Positions 49,327 through 58,932 are shown, counted from the first letter of the stretch. The stretch: DNA of 64,000 nucleotides from Oscillospiraceae bacterium (GCA_017412585.1 JAFPXK010000084.1:1-64000); one strand, 5' to 3'. Notes: generated from the sequence alone by a model not told the origin. Numbers and translations are program-made.

Positions 49327-50247
49327 ATGGCCCAGCTTGAGGTGAAATTCAAAATCCACAAGGGATTGGCATACGCCATCGCCGTGGCGGCGGTGGCGCT
49401 GCTGGCGGTGCTGATTGCCCTGGCGGCCCGGGGCTGTCGGGCCGTAACGGCGGAGCCGGAGGTCATTGACCCCCACGCCGGCCAGGTGCAGGTCAACGAC
49501 GGCGTGGGCCTTGTGTGGATCACCCCGGCGGAGGGGGCGGCGGTGAGCGGTCTCACGGCGGAGGACTTCACCGCCGACGGGGAGACAGGCTGGCCGGTGT
49601 ATACAGGAGAGGCGTATACGGCCCTGCGGGGCATCGACGTGGCGGACTTCCAGAAAAACATCGACTGGGCAGCGGTGAAGGCGGCGGGCATCGACTTTGC
49701 CATCATCCGCTGCGGCTACCGGGGCTATGAGCAGGGCTCGCTGAATCCCGACAGTGAATTTGCCGCCAGCATTGAGGGCGCCAAGGCGGCGGGCCTCCAG
49801 GTGGGGGCCTACTATTTCTCCCAGGCCACCACCCCCGACGAGGCCGCTCAGGAGGCCCTCCACGCTCTGACGCTGTGCTACGGCTATGGGCTGGACCTGC
49901 CCATCTACTGGGACTGGGAACGGCTCACCGGCGTGGACGCCCGGGCCAACCACGTGGCCATGGAGGACCTGACGGATATCGCCGTGGCCTTCTGCACCAC
50001 CATTGAGAAAAACGGCTATGAGGCCGGTATCTATTTTAACCGCCAGCTGGGCTATTATGCCTACGACTGGACGCGGCTCGCCGACTATGAGGCCTGGGTG
50101 GCGGACTACAACAGCTATCCCGACTTCTACTACCGCACCGACGTGTGGCAGTACAGCCCCGGGGCGGAGGTGCCGGGGGTGGACATCATCACGGACATGA
50201 ACCTGCGGTTCGTGCCGAAGGAAACCGACCCCTCCCCTGCCGGATAA
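49327..50247 (+). CDS. GH25 family lysozyme-like hydrolase, membrane-anchored
   Basis: This 306-residue enzyme cleaves the sugar backbone of peptidoglycan. A basic start and a hydrophobic helix (about 15-36) anchor or export it. The GH25 domain begins RGIDVADFQKNIDW (about residue 93) and includes FAIIRCGYRGY, VGAYYFSQA, LPIYWDWE with the catalytic acidic residues, and a final DVWQYSPGAEVPGVDIITDMN. Several early in-frame ATGs exist; the promoter position favours this one, with AAAAGAGGCGGCGGC before it. It stands alone between the acetylation genes and the polysaccharide locus. Confidence 0.93.
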   Translation: MAQLEVKFKIHKGLAYAIAVAAVALLAVLIALAARGCRAVTAEPEVIDPHAGQVQVNDGVGLVWITPAEGAAVSGLTAEDFTADGETGWPVYTGEAYTALRGIDVADFQKNIDWAAVKAAGIDFAIIRCGYRGYEQGSLNPDSEFAASIEGAKAAGLQVGAYYFSQATTPDEAAQEALHALTLCYGYGLDLPIYWDWERLTGVDARANHVAMEDLTDIAVAFCTTIEKNGYEAGIYFNRQLGYYAYDWTRLADYEAWVADYNSYPDFYYRTDVWQYSPGAEVPGVDIITDMNLRFVPKETDPSPAG

Positions 50248-50271
50248 GGGTCGTTACCCACCATCACAGCG

Positions 50272-50313
50272 AAAAACCGTACCTATCTCCCCGGGAGATG
50301 GGTACGGTTTTTG
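50272..50313. terminator. Bidirectional terminator between GH25 and glycosyltransferase genes
   Basis: AAAAACCGTACC and GGTACGGTTTTT enclose an inner ATCTCC/GGAGAT stem, making a hairpin of about 20 bp with one mismatch and T runs on both strands. Confidence 0.88.
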
Positions 50314-50330
50314 TGTTGTAAGAGGAATTG

Positions 50331-51233
50331 TCACAGCCGGCGGAGCCAAATCAGCGCCCGCAGCGCCAGGGCCTCCGGCCCAAAGGCCAGGGCGCCGCAC
50401 CGCCCCAGCAGCCGCCGCTGCCGCAGCCTGTCCTCCCGGTAGTAGGCCAGGTCCTCCGTCAGCAAACGGTTCTCCGGCGTCATCTCCGGCCCAAAGGCCA
50501 GCGCCAGCCGCCGGGCGTTCCGCTGTCGGCTGTTCCGCTTGTCCCCGTGCCAGAACGCGGCGATCTGTCCCAACCGGTGGGCGGCCCTGTGGGTGACGGC
50601 GCCGATGGCGTTGCCGCCGTGCTGGCGGTAGGACAGGGACGGCGCCTCATCATAGATGACTCTGCCAAGGCAGGCGATGATCTGAAAGGCCGTCCAGTCG
50701 TGGAGATCGATGCCCAGCGTCTCCGCGTCATACCGCCGCAGCAGCGCCATGGCCGCCCGGTTCCACACGAAGGTGCAGCCGGGCGCAGCATTTTTCACCA
50801 GTGCGTGGGGATAGTCGGTATGGGCTTTCCCCATCATCCGGGGCGCAAGAGGGGACATATCCGCCCCTGCCACCCGGACGTCACTGCCGTAGAGCAGGGG
50901 CCCGGCCCCTGCCTTTTCCAGGGCCGCCACCGCCCGGGCCAGCTTGTCGCTGTCCCACACGTCGTCCTGGTCGCAAAAGGCGTAGTAATCCGCCTCGCCG
51001 CAGTCGGCAAGCAGCCGCCAGAAGCTGCGGGCGGCGCCCAGATTGGCGCCACGGTACCACCGCAGGGCGCCCCGGTTGGCGTACTCCGCCAGAATGGCGC
51101 AGGTGCCGTCCCGGGAGCCGTCATCCCGCACCAGGATTTCCACCCCCGGCAGCGTCTGGGCCAGCAGGCTGTCCAGCTGCTGGCGGAGATAGGCTTCCCC
51201 GTTATAGGTGGACAGCAGCACCAGCAGCTTCAT
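50331..51233 (-). CDS. GT2 glycosyltransferase, last gene of the rml operon
   Basis: This 300-residue enzyme uses a nucleotide sugar to extend a surface glycan at the cytoplasmic face. It starts MKLLVLLSTYNGEAYLRQQLDSLLAQT, with RDDGSRDGT as the first nucleotide-binding motif and FCDQDDVWD as the DxD-like motif. The C-terminal part has several Arg-rich helices that may contact the membrane. Its start overlaps the previous GT2 gene by 4 bases. The rml genes ahead of it suggest it may use or extend rhamnose, but specificity cannot be read. Confidence 0.9.
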   Translation of the reverse strand: MKLLVLLSTYNGEAYLRQQLDSLLAQTLPGVEILVRDDGSRDGTCAILAEYANRGALRWYRGANLGAARSFWRLLADCGEADYYAFCDQDDVWDSDKLARAVAALEKAGAGPLLYGSDVRVAGADMSPLAPRMMGKAHTDYPHALVKNAAPGCTFVWNRAAMALLRRYDAETLGIDLHDWTAFQIIACLGRVIYDEAPSLSYRQHGGNAIGAVTHRAAHRLGQIAAFWHGDKRNSRQRNARRLALAFGPEMTPENRLLTEDLAYYREDRLRQRRLLGRCGALAFGPEALALRALIWLRRL

Positions 51234-52105
51234 CGCTTCTCTCCCTTTTCCCGGATGATACCCACCCGGTTGCCCGCAAAGCGGACGGCGGCGTGGGCCA
51301 GAAAGACCGCCATCTCGCCATAGCGTCCCTCCGAGGCCAGGCCCCGCAGCACGTAGCCCACCATGCGCCAGCCCTCGCCCCAGGCGCTGCCGCAGCGCAG
51401 CCGGTGGCGGTAGCGGTGCATCACGGCGCCGATTTTCACATAGCGGCGGTACTCCTCCCCCAGCGTCATTTCGTGGGAATGGTACACCACCGAGCGCGGC
51501 GCATAGGACAGGGCATAGCCAGCATGGAGCAGCTTGGCCGCCATCATCATGTCCTCGTTGGTGGCAATGGGCCGGTCAAAGCCGCCCGCCGCCTCGTAGG
51601 CGCTGCGGCGGTAGGCAGCGGCGCAGTTGGAGAAAAAGAAGGCCTTCACGCCGTAGCGGGGGATGTCCGCCTCCCGCCAGGTGCGGGGCAGGTCGGGGTA
51701 ATTGAAGGCCCGGGTCAGTCTTTCGTAGGCCGGGGCGGTGGGATAGGCCACCTGCCTGCCGTACACGGCGGCCACATCATCCGCCTCAAAGGGCCGGAGC
51801 AGCTCCTCCAAAAAGGTGCCGTCCGCAGGCAGGGCGTCCTGGGTGAGAAAACACACAAATTCGCCCTTGCTCTGCGCCAGCGCATCGTGGCGGGTGCCGC
51901 CGTGGTCAAAGGTCTCGGCGGGTATCTCCATCACCTTCACCCGCTCCCCATAGCGCCCGGCGATGGCCACGGTGTCATCCTCCGAGCCGGAGTCGACGAC
52001 GATGATCTCCGCCGCCACCGTCTGGGCCAGCAGCGCGTCAAGCTGCGCCCCCAGATACGCGGCAGCGTTATGGGTGGGTATGATCACCGACACCAGCATA
52101 GACAT
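51230..52105 (-). CDS. GT2 glycosyltransferase, rhamnosyltransferase-like
   Basis: This 291-residue enzyme has the GT2 start LVSVIIPTHNAAAYLGAQLDALLAQT, then IIVVDSGSEDDTV, FDHGGTRHDALAQSKGEFVCFLTQDALP and the later ATNEDMMMAAKLLHAGY. The FDHGGTRH section is typical of rhamnosyltransferases that use dTDP-rhamnose. The gene follows rmlD after a gap of about 45 bases and overlaps the next GT2 gene, so it belongs to the rhamnose operon. A transfer of rhamnose is likely but not proven. Confidence 0.9.
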   Translation of the reverse strand: MSMLVSVIIPTHNAAAYLGAQLDALLAQTVAAEIIVVDSGSEDDTVAIAGRYGERVKVMEIPAETFDHGGTRHDALAQSKGEFVCFLTQDALPADGTFLEELLRPFEADDVAAVYGRQVAYPTAPAYERLTRAFNYPDLPRTWREADIPRYGVKAFFFSNCAAAYRRSAYEAAGGFDRPIATNEDMMMAAKLLHAGYALSYAPRSVVYHSHEMTLGEEYRRYVKIGAVMHRYRHRLRCGSAWGEGWRMVGYVLRGLASEGRYGEMAVFLAHAAVRFAGNRVGIIREKGEKR

Positions 52106-52151
52106 TCCTTCTCCCCTTCCCCGCTATTTTCAGACGCCCCTCGGCCGGGGC

Positions 52152-53009
52152 TCACAGGCCGCCTCCCTGCTCCAGGTCACGCAAAAAGACCTTCAGCGAC
52201 TCCTGCCACGGCGGCAGGGGGCCGAAGCCCGCCCGGGCCAGAGACGCCTGGCTGAGGCGGGAGTTTTTGGGGCGCAGATCCCGGGCGCCGTATTCCTCCG
52301 TGGTGATGCGGCGCACCGCAGCGTCCCTGCCCGCCAGGCGGAAGGTCTCCTCCGCCAGTTCCGCCCAGGAGCAAAAGCCCCGGCCCGCGGCGTGATACAC
52401 GCCGTAGTGGTCCGATAGCAGTATATCCACCAGCAGCGGCGCCAGATCGGCGGCAAAGGTGGGGGAGCCGATCTGATCGTCCACCACCTGCAGCTCCCGG
52501 CGGCTCTCCGCCATGCGCAGCATGGTTTTGACGAAGTTATTGCCCCTGTGGCCTATCAGCCAGGAGGTGCGCACGATGAAATACCGCTCCACCAGCTCCC
52601 GGACGCTGTCCTCCCCCGCCAGCTTGCTGCGGCCGTACACGTTCAGCGGTCCGGTGGGGTCGGTGACCTCATAGGGCGCGGTGCCCTCGCCGGAAAAGAC
52701 GTAATCGGTGGACACATAGAGGAGCCTGGCCCCCAGAGCGGCACATCCCCGAGCCAGACAGCGGGTGCCCAGGGCGTTCACCGCCATGCACCGCTCCGGC
52801 TCCTCCTCCGCCCTGTCCACGGCGGTGTAGGCCCCACAGTGGAGCACCGCGTCGGGCCGGTAGTCCGCCAGGACGGCCTGCACCTGGGCCTCCCGGGTCA
52901 GGTCCATCTCCCGGGAGGTAACGCCCAGGAAGGGAATCTGCCGCCGCGTCAGCTCGGCGGCGGCGTCATAGCCCAGCTGGCCGCTGTAACCCGTCAACAG
53001 CACTCGCAT
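52152..53009 (-). CDS. rfbD: dTDP-4-dehydrorhamnose reductase RmlD
   Basis: This 285-residue enzyme does the last step of dTDP-L-rhamnose synthesis using NAD(P)H. It has the Rossmann start RVLLTGYSGQLGYDAAAEL, then the catalytic triad in LLYVSTDYVFSGEG and PLNVYGRSKLAGE (Tyr and Lys of the YxxxK motif). The end VFLRDLEQGGGL is normal for the family. One base separates it from rmlC, so the two are tightly joined. Confidence 0.95.
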   Translation of the reverse strand: MRVLLTGYSGQLGYDAAAELTRRQIPFLGVTSREMDLTREAQVQAVLADYRPDAVLHCGAYTAVDRAEEEPERCMAVNALGTRCLARGCAALGARLLYVSTDYVFSGEGTAPYEVTDPTGPLNVYGRSKLAGEDSVRELVERYFIVRTSWLIGHRGNNFVKTMLRMAESRRELQVVDDQIGSPTFAADLAPLLVDILLSDHYGVYHAAGRGFCSWAELAEETFRLAGRDAAVRRITTEEYGARDLRPKNSRLSQASLARAGFGPLPPWQESLKVFLRDLEQGGGL

Positions 53010-53010
53010 C

Positions 53011-53565
53011 TTACCATGCCTCGAAGCCCGTCACGGCATCACGCAGCAGGGGGCGGCATCGGTCCTTGTCCGACAGGATGGGGTCGCTGCATCCCCAGTC
53101 CACGCCGATATCCGGGTCGTTCCAGGCGATGCCGCCCTCCGCCTCCGGGGCGTAGGGAGCGTCCACCAGGTAGGCGAAGGCCGCGTCGTCCGTCAGGGTG
53201 ACGAAGCCGTGTCCGAAGCCCCGGGGAATGAAAAACTGGCGGCGGTTCTCCTCGCTGAGCGTCACCGCCTCCCACTGTCCGTAGGTGGGGCTGGACCGGC
53301 GCAGATCCACCGCCACGTCCAGCACAGCGCCCCGCAGGCACCGCACCAGCTTGGCCTGGGCGTTGTCGCCCCGCTGGAAGTGGATGCCCCGCAGGGTGCC
53401 CCGGCGGGCGGACACGGACTGATTGGCCTGCACGAAGTCGCAGACGATGCCGCCTGCGGCAAAGGCCGCCTTGGACCAGGTCTCCATGAAGAAGCCCCGG
53501 TGGTCGCCGAAGACCTGTGGCTCTATAATGCGGGTGCCGTTCAGTTTTCCGTCGATAAAGCGCAT
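53011..53565 (-). CDS. rfbC: dTDP-4-dehydrorhamnose 3,5-epimerase RmlC
   Basis: This 184-residue cupin enzyme changes the stereochemistry of dTDP-4-dehydro-6-deoxyglucose. It has QVFGDHRGFFMETWSKAAF, then QANQSVSARRGTLRGIHFQRG with the catalytic His, DVAVDLRRSSPTYGQWEAVTLSEENRRQFFIPRGFGHGF and AYLVDAPYAPEAEGGI. The ATG (MRFIDGK) has GAAGGGAACGGAC before it. It lies in order after rmlB. Confidence 0.95.
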   Translation of the reverse strand: MRFIDGKLNGTRIIEPQVFGDHRGFFMETWSKAAFAAGGIVCDFVQANQSVSARRGTLRGIHFQRGDNAQAKLVRCLRGAVLDVAVDLRRSSPTYGQWEAVTLSEENRRQFFIPRGFGHGFVTLTDDAAFAYLVDAPYAPEAEGGIAWNDPDIGVDWGCSDPILSDKDRCRPLLRDAVTGFEAW

Positions 53566-53587
53566 GTCCGTTCCCTTCTCCGGCGTG

Positions 53588-54655
53588 TTACCGCCGGTTT
53601 TCATACATGTTGGCGTAATACTCCTGATACGCCCCCGACGTGGCGTGGGCCACCCATTGGGGGTTATCCAGATACCAGTCGATGGTCTTCACGATGCCCT
53701 CTTCAAAGGCCGTCTCCGGGTACCAGCCCAGGTCCGCCCTGATCTTGGCCGGGTCGATGCCGTAGCGCCGGTCGTGGCCCGGACGGTCCGCCACGTGGCG
53801 GATAAGCCCCTCGTTGATCTCGCTGTCATGGAGCCGCTCACCCAGGTGGGCAATGATGGTCTTCACGATAAAGAGATTGGTCCGCTCGTTGTGGCCGCCC
53901 ACGTTGTAAATCTCCCCGCTTTTCCCGGCGGCGGCCACCAGGTCGATGGCCTTGCAGTGGTCCTCCACGTAGAGCCAGTCCCGCACCTGCAACCCGTCGC
54001 CGTAGACGGGCAGGGGCTGATGGTTCCGGGCGTTGTGGATCATCAGGGGGATCAGCTTTTCCGGGGCCTGCCGGGGGCCGTAGTTGTTGCTGCAGCGGGT
54101 GATGTTCACGCTCATGCCGTAGGTGTCATGGAAGGCCGTTACAAAATGGTCGGCAGCGGCTTTGGAGGCGGAATAGGGGCTGTGGGGATTCAGGGGCGTG
54201 GTCTCGGTGAAGTAGCCCTCCGGCCCCAGGGCGCCGTACACCTCGTCGGTGGACACCTGTATATACTTCTTCCCCGGCCGCCACGATCTCTGGGCCGGGT
54301 CATACCACGCCTCTTTGCAGCATTGGAGCAAATTGACGGTGCCCCGCACGTTGGTGTCCACGAAAATCATGGGGTCGGCGATGGAGCGGTCCACGTGGGA
54401 CTCCGCCGCGAAGTGGATGACGCAGTCCGGGTCATGCTCCCGCAAAAGCCGGGCCACCAGGGCCTTGTCCCCCACGTCCCCCCGGACGAACCGATGCCGT
54501 TCGTCCCCCCGGGCCTGCTGCAGGTTCTCCATATTTCCCGCATAGGTCAGGGCGTCCAGGTTGATAATGCGGATATCCGTATATTTCCCCAGCAGATACA
54601 GCACCATATTGGCGCCGATAAATCCGGCGCCGCCGGTGATCAAATACGTTTTCAT
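53588..54655 (-). CDS. rfbB: dTDP-glucose 4,6-dehydratase RmlB
   Basis: This 355-residue SDR enzyme removes water from dTDP-glucose with a bound NAD. It has YLITGGAGFIGANMV at the start, VIHFAAESHVDRSI, VSTDEVYGALGPEGYF and PYSASKAAADHFV (YxxxK), and the substrate motif RCSNNYGPRQAPEKLIPLMI. The ATG overlaps the rmlA stop (TGATG). A TTG one codon earlier is not needed. Confidence 0.97.
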   Translation of the reverse strand: MKTYLITGGAGFIGANMVLYLLGKYTDIRIINLDALTYAGNMENLQQARGDERHRFVRGDVGDKALVARLLREHDPDCVIHFAAESHVDRSIADPMIFVDTNVRGTVNLLQCCKEAWYDPAQRSWRPGKKYIQVSTDEVYGALGPEGYFTETTPLNPHSPYSASKAAADHFVTAFHDTYGMSVNITRCSNNYGPRQAPEKLIPLMIHNARNHQPLPVYGDGLQVRDWLYVEDHCKAIDLVAAAGKSGEIYNVGGHNERTNLFIVKTIIAHLGERLHDSEINEGLIRHVADRPGHDRRYGIDPAKIRADLGWYPETAFEEGIVKTIDWYLDNPQWVAHATSGAYQEYYANMYENRR

Positions 54656-55542
54656 CAATATCGCACCTTTCCCTCCGCCACGGATCGCAGATGCGCCCCG
54701 TAAGGGGAGCTGCCGTACAGCGCCGCCGCGTCCAGAAGCTGCCGGGCCGTAATAAAGCCGTTGATATAGGCCACCTCCTCCGGGGCGGAGATGACGGTGC
54801 CCTGCCGCTTCTGCACCATCTCCACGAAGTTGGCCGCCGCCAGCAGGGAGTCCACGGTGCCCGCGTCCATCCAGGCAAAGCCCCGGCCCAGGAGCTGCAC
54901 GTCCAGCAGCCCATCGGCCAGATACATCTCGTTGAGGGTGGTGATCTCCAGCTCGCCTCTGGCCGAGGGGCGCACCTCTTTGACCCTGTCCGACACTCCC
55001 GCCGGGTAGAAGTAAAGCCCCGTCACGGCGTAGTTGGACTTGGGCGCGGCGGGCTTCTCCTCAATGGACAGGGCCTTCCAATCCTTGTCAAACGCCACCA
55101 CGCCGAACCGCTGCGGGTCGGGCACGGCGCAGCCGAACACGGTGGCCCGGCCGTTCTCCTCCGCGTTGCGCTCCGCCGCCTGCAGCATGGCGCGAAAGCC
55201 GTTGCCGTAAAAGAGATTGTCCCCCAAAATCATGGCCCCTGCCTGGCCCCCTAAAAACGCCTCGCCCAGCAAAAACGCCTGGGCCAGGCCGTCCGGCGAG
55301 GGCTGCACGCAGTAGGACAGGCGGATGCCGAACTGGCTGCCGTCTCCCAGCAGGGCCTGAAGGCGGGGCGTGTCGGCGGGGGTGCTGATGATGAGGATCT
55401 CCCGGATGCCCGAGAGCATCAGCGTGGACAGGGGGTAATAGATCATGGGCTTGTCGTACACCGGCAGGAGCTGCTTGCTGGTCACCTTGGTCAGCGGATA
55501 GAGCCGCGTCCCGGCCCCGCCTGCCAGAATAATGCCTTTCAT
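54655..55542 (-). CDS. rfbA: Glucose-1-phosphate thymidylyltransferase RmlA
   Basis: This 295-residue enzyme makes dTDP-glucose, the entry step to dTDP-rhamnose. It has [42 protein letters not shown], the sugar nucleotide motif, followed by [12 protein letters not shown] and [16 protein letters not shown]. It is the first gene of the six-gene leftward rml/glycosyltransferase operon. GGGAGGATGGGCT precedes the ATG. Confidence 0.97.
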   Translation of the reverse strand: MKGIILAGGAGTRLYPLTKVTSKQLLPVYDKPMIYYPLSTLMLSGIREILIISTPADTPRLQALLGDGSQFGIRLSYCVQPSPDGLAQAFLLGEAFLGGQAGAMILGDNLFYGNGFRAMLQAAERNAEENGRATVFGCAVPDPQRFGVVAFDKDWKALSIEEKPAAPKSNYAVTGLYFYPAGVSDRVKEVRPSARGELEITTLNEMYLADGLLDVQLLGRGFAWMDAGTVDSLLAAANFVEMVQKRQGTVISAPEEVAYINGFITARQLLDAAALYGSSPYGAHLRSVAEGKVRY

Positions 55543-55580
55543 AGCCCATCCTCCCTGCTTGGTGATACCGCGCCTATAAC

Positions 55581-55601
55581 GCTATAATTTGGTATTATAG
55601 C
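55581..55601. promoter_or_regulatory. rmlA promoter with palindromic operator candidate
   Basis: On the minus strand TGCTATAAT is an extended -10 element for rmlA. It overlaps a perfect inverted repeat, GCTATAAT and ATTATAGC with a 5-base spacer. A repressor bound there would block the promoter; no obvious regulator gene is next to it. The divergent operon promoter starts 48 bases to the right. Confidence 0.5.
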
Positions 55602-55648
55602 ACAAAAGTCAACGCTATGCTACCTGCATAGAAATTTTGTAAAAACGG

Positions 55649-55677
55649 TTGACGGGGGTGAAAAAAAGGCGGATACT
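55649..55677 (+). promoter_or_regulatory. Promoter of the rightward polysaccharide operon
   Basis: TTGACG and GATACT are separated by 17 bases, 44 bases before the start of the double-GT2 gene. Confidence 0.65.
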
Positions 55678-55720
55678 AAATGGAGCAGTATTTGTTTGCC
55701 GTCATAGGAGATTCATTTTT

Positions 55721-57598
55721 ATGGACGATACCCGCCAAAATAAGCCTGCCGGGGCGGCGCTGCGCGCTGTGAAACGGCTGGCGCAGCCCCGGCCCTGGGG
55801 AATACTGCTGCGCAAGGGCTTTAGCAGCCTGCGAACCAACGGCTGGCGGGCCACCTGGCGCAAGGCGGCAGCCTTACTGTGCGCCACCGATAACTACCGC
55901 CCCATCGCACGGCAGCCCCTGTTTTCCGAGGCGGAGCTGGCAGAGCAGCGGCGGCACGTGTTCCCCCGGGAAATCCGCTTCAGCATCGTGGTGCCGCTGT
56001 ACAACACGCCGGAGCGCTTCCTGCGGGAAATGGTGGACTCCGTCCTGGCCCAGACCTACGGCGGCTGGCAGCTCTGTCTGGCCGACGGCAGCGACGGAGA
56101 GCATGGCTATGTGGAGGCCGTCTGCCGGGAATATATGGCCGCTGACAGCCGCATCCGCTGCCAAAAGCTCCCCCAAAACCTGGGCATCTCCGGCAACACC
56201 AACGCCGCCCTGGCCCTGGCAGACGGCGAATACATCGCCCTGCTGGACCACGACGATGTGCTGCACCCGGCGGCGCTGTACGAGGTGATGCGCTCCATCG
56301 AGGGCACCGGGGCGGATTTTGTCTACACCGACGAGAGCATTTTCCACAAGGACCCCCGGGATGCCTTTAAGGCGCATTTTAAGCCCAGTTTCGCCCCCGA
56401 CACGCTCCGGACCAACAACTATATCTGCCACCTCACCGTGTTTCAGCGTTCTCTGCTGGACGAAGCGGGCCTCTTTGACCCGGAGTGCGACGGCTCCCAG
56501 GACCACGACATGGTGCTGCGCCTGACGGAGAAGGCCCGCCGGGTGGCCCATATCCCGGAGGTGCTGTACTACTGGCGGGCCCATGGCGGCTCCGTGGCCG
56601 GTAGGCCGGACACAAAGCCCTATGTGGTAGCGTCCGGCGTCCGGGCGGTGGAAAAGCAACTCCGGCGGCTGGGCCTTGCGGGCACAGTGGAGCCCGTGGC
56701 CCCGGGACTCACCATTTACCGCGTCCGCTATGCCATCCAAGGCGCCCCCAAGGTGTCCATTCTCATACCCAACTACGAGCATCTGGACGACCTGCGCGCC
56801 TGTCTCACCTCGATTTTTGAAAAAACCACCTGGCCCAACTACGAAATCGTCATCGTGGAGAACAACAGCACCTCCCCCGCCCTGTTTGCCTATTATGAGG
56901 CGCTGCAGCATGGCCATGACAACGTCCGCGTCGTCACCTGGGAGGGCACGTTCAACTACTCCGCCGTCAACAATTTCGGCGCCCGGTACTGCACCGGGGA
57001 GTATCTGCTGCTGCTGAATAACGACACCGTGGTCATCACCCCCGACTGGCTGCAGGAGATGCTGATGTTTGCCCAGCGCGGCGACGTAGGTGCCGTGGGA
57101 GCCATGCTGTACTATGGCGACGACACCATACAGCACGCCGGCGTCACCGTGGGGCTGGGCGGCGTGGCAGGCCACCCCGACAGGTACGTCCGCCGGGGCG
57201 ACAGCGGCTATTTCGGAAGGCTGCTGTACGCCCAGAACCTCTCCGCCGTCACCGGAGCCTGCCTGATGGTGCCCCGAGCGGTGTGGGATACAGTCGGCGG
57301 CCTGGACGAGGGCTACGCCGTGGCCTACAACGACGTGGACCTGTGCCTGCGGATCCGGGAGGCGGGGTATCTCATCGTCTGGACGCCCCACGCGGAGCTG
57401 TACCACTGCGAGTACAAGAGCCGGGGGCTGGACGACACGCCGGAAAAGCGGCAGCGGTATCTGGGGGAGGTACGCCGCTTCCGGACCCGGTGGGCAAAGG
57501 TGCTGGCCGCCGGCGACCCCTATTACAACCCCAACCTGTCCACCGCCGGAGAGAATTATTTCTTCAACCCTACGGTGGGCCGGTATGACGCAAGATAA
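55721..57598 (+). CDS. Two-domain GT2 glycosyltransferase
   Basis: This 625-residue protein has an N-terminal basic region (1-80) and two GT2 parts. The first (about 85-290) reads FSIVVPLYNTPERFLREMVDSVLAQ with LLDHDDVLHP. The second (about 345-590) reads KVSILIPNYEHLDDLRACLTSI with LLLNNDTVVI, and a typical C-terminal GACLMVPRAVWDTVGGLDEGYAVAYNDVDLCLR. Both keep acidic motifs, so both may be active, as in enzymes that add two sugars. It starts the rightward operon and is followed after about 45 bases by the ATP-grasp gene. Confidence 0.92.
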   Translation: MDDTRQNKPAGAALRAVKRLAQPRPWGILLRKGFSSLRTNGWRATWRKAAALLCATDNYRPIARQPLFSEAELAEQRRHVFPREIRFSIVVPLYNTPERFLREMVDSVLAQTYGGWQLCLADGSDGEHGYVEAVCREYMAADSRIRCQKLPQNLGISGNTNAALALADGEYIALLDHDDVLHPAALYEVMRSIEGTGADFVYTDESIFHKDPRDAFKAHFKPSFAPDTLRTNNYICHLTVFQRSLLDEAGLFDPECDGSQDHDMVLRLTEKARRVAHIPEVLYYWRAHGGSVAGRPDTKPYVVASGVRAVEKQLRRLGLAGTVEPVAPGLTIYRVRYAIQGAPKVSILIPNYEHLDDLRACLTSIFEKTTWPNYEIVIVENNSTSPALFAYYEALQHGHDNVRVVTWEGTFNYSAVNNFGARYCTGEYLLLLNNDTVVITPDWLQEMLMFAQRGDVGAVGAMLYYGDDTIQHAGVTVGLGGVAGHPDRYVRRGDSGYFGRLLYAQNLSAVTGACLMVPRAVWDTVGGLDEGYAVAYNDVDLCLRIREAGYLIVWTPHAELYHCEYKSRGLDDTPEKRQRYLGEVRRFRTRWAKVLAAGDPYYNPNLSTAGENYFFNPTVGRYDAR

Positions 57599-57642
57599 GG
57601 CCGCCGTGTCTCACAGGCGGCAGGCGGAGAAAGGAACCAAAA

Positions 57643-58929
57643 ATGCACGATGAAGATCTGAAAGGAAAAAAGCTGCTGATCCTGGGCGGCGCCTTTTTGC
57701 ACGTGGAGCTGGTGAAGGCGGCCAGGCGCCTGGGCGTGGAGACCTACGTGACGGACTATCTGCCCGTGGAAAAGGCGGAGGCCAAGCAGATTGCCGACCA
57801 CGCCTGGAACCTGAACATCACCGACATCGACGCCATCACGGCGCGGTGCCGGGAGGAACACATGGACGGCGTGGTGAACATGTATTTCAACCCCTGCCAG
57901 GTGCCCAACCAGGCCATCTGCGAAAACCTGGGCCTGCCCTCCTTCGGCACCCGGGAGCAATACGCCGTGTTTACCGACAAAAACCGCTTTCTGGACACCT
58001 GCCAACAGTACGGGGTGGACATTATCCCCCAGTACCGGGAGGAGGATTTCGCCTTTGACAATCCCGCCGTTCACTACCCCGTCTACGTGAAGCCCAGCGA
58101 CAGCCGGGCCTCCCGGGGCCAGTCCATCTGCCGCCGCTATGAGGAGGTGGCCCCCGCCATCGCCCGGGCCCGCAGCGAGAGCGGCAACGGGAAGGTGGTT
58201 ATCGAGCGGTTTATGGAGGGGCAGGACATCCAGCTCACCTACGTGATGATAGACGGCAAGCTCCATCTGGAATTCGCCGCCGACAAGCACGACGGCAAGG
58301 CGGAGGAGGACCTGGCGGCCATCGTGATCTGCGGCATCGCCCCCTCCCGCTATACCCACACCGTCATCGCCGACGCCACCCCCGCCATTGAGCGGATGCT
58401 CAACGGCATCGGCCTGCGCAACGCCGTGGTGTTCCTCCAGGGCTTTGTGGACGGCGATAAGCTGCGGCTCTACGACCCGGCCCTACGCTTCCCCGCCACC
58501 CAGTATGAGGGCTTCGTCCGGGCCGTCACCGGCATCGACCCCTACGAGGCCATGGTGCGCTTTGCCCTGACGGGCCGCTTCCCGGAGGCGATGCGCCGGG
58601 TGGAGGCGGTGCAGACCTGGCCCGGCGCCGTGGGCGTGCTGCTGTTCGTGTATATCCGCCCGGGCACCGTTCACCGGGTCACGGGGCTGGCGGAGGTCTG
58701 CCGCCGCAGCGAGCTCATCGGCATTGAGTGCCGCTTCCGGGAGGGGGACACCCTGGAGGGCTGGCGGCGGGATTACAGCCAGTGCATCTACTCCATCATG
58801 CTGCGCTGCACCGACCTGCACCACGCGGAAAAGACCATCCGGGAGATTTACGACACCCTCCACGTCCTGGACGAGCAGGGCCGGGAGATGATCATCGCCA
58901 AATTCGACACGGCGAAGCTCTGGGAGTAA
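57643..58929 (+). CDS. ATP-grasp enzyme of the polysaccharide locus
   Basis: This 428-residue enzyme has an ATP-grasp fold like carboxylate-amine or D-Ala-D-Ala-type ligases. It starts KKLLILGGAFLHVELVKAARRLGVETYVTDYLP (preATP-grasp Rossmann part). The ATP-binding section has PVYVKPSDSRASRGQSICRRYEE, IERFMEGQDIQLTYVMIDGKL and, at the magnesium site, LRLYDPALRFPATQ in place of the usual ExNPR, so the metal site is unusual. A C-terminal domain (about 290-428) is present. The substrates are unknown. Its place among glycosyltransferases suggests adding an amino acid or other acid to a sugar. Confidence 0.85.
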   Translation: MHDEDLKGKKLLILGGAFLHVELVKAARRLGVETYVTDYLPVEKAEAKQIADHAWNLNITDIDAITARCREEHMDGVVNMYFNPCQVPNQAICENLGLPSFGTREQYAVFTDKNRFLDTCQQYGVDIIPQYREEDFAFDNPAVHYPVYVKPSDSRASRGQSICRRYEEVAPAIARARSESGNGKVVIERFMEGQDIQLTYVMIDGKLHLEFAADKHDGKAEEDLAAIVICGIAPSRYTHTVIADATPAIERMLNGIGLRNAVVFLQGFVDGDKLRLYDPALRFPATQYEGFVRAVTGIDPYEAMVRFALTGRFPEAMRRVEAVQTWPGAVGVLLFVYIRPGTVHRVTGLAEVCRRSELIGIECRFREGDTLEGWRRDYSQCIYSIMLRCTDLHHAEKTIREIYDTLHVLDEQGREMIIAKFDTAKLWE

Positions 58930-58932
58930 AAA

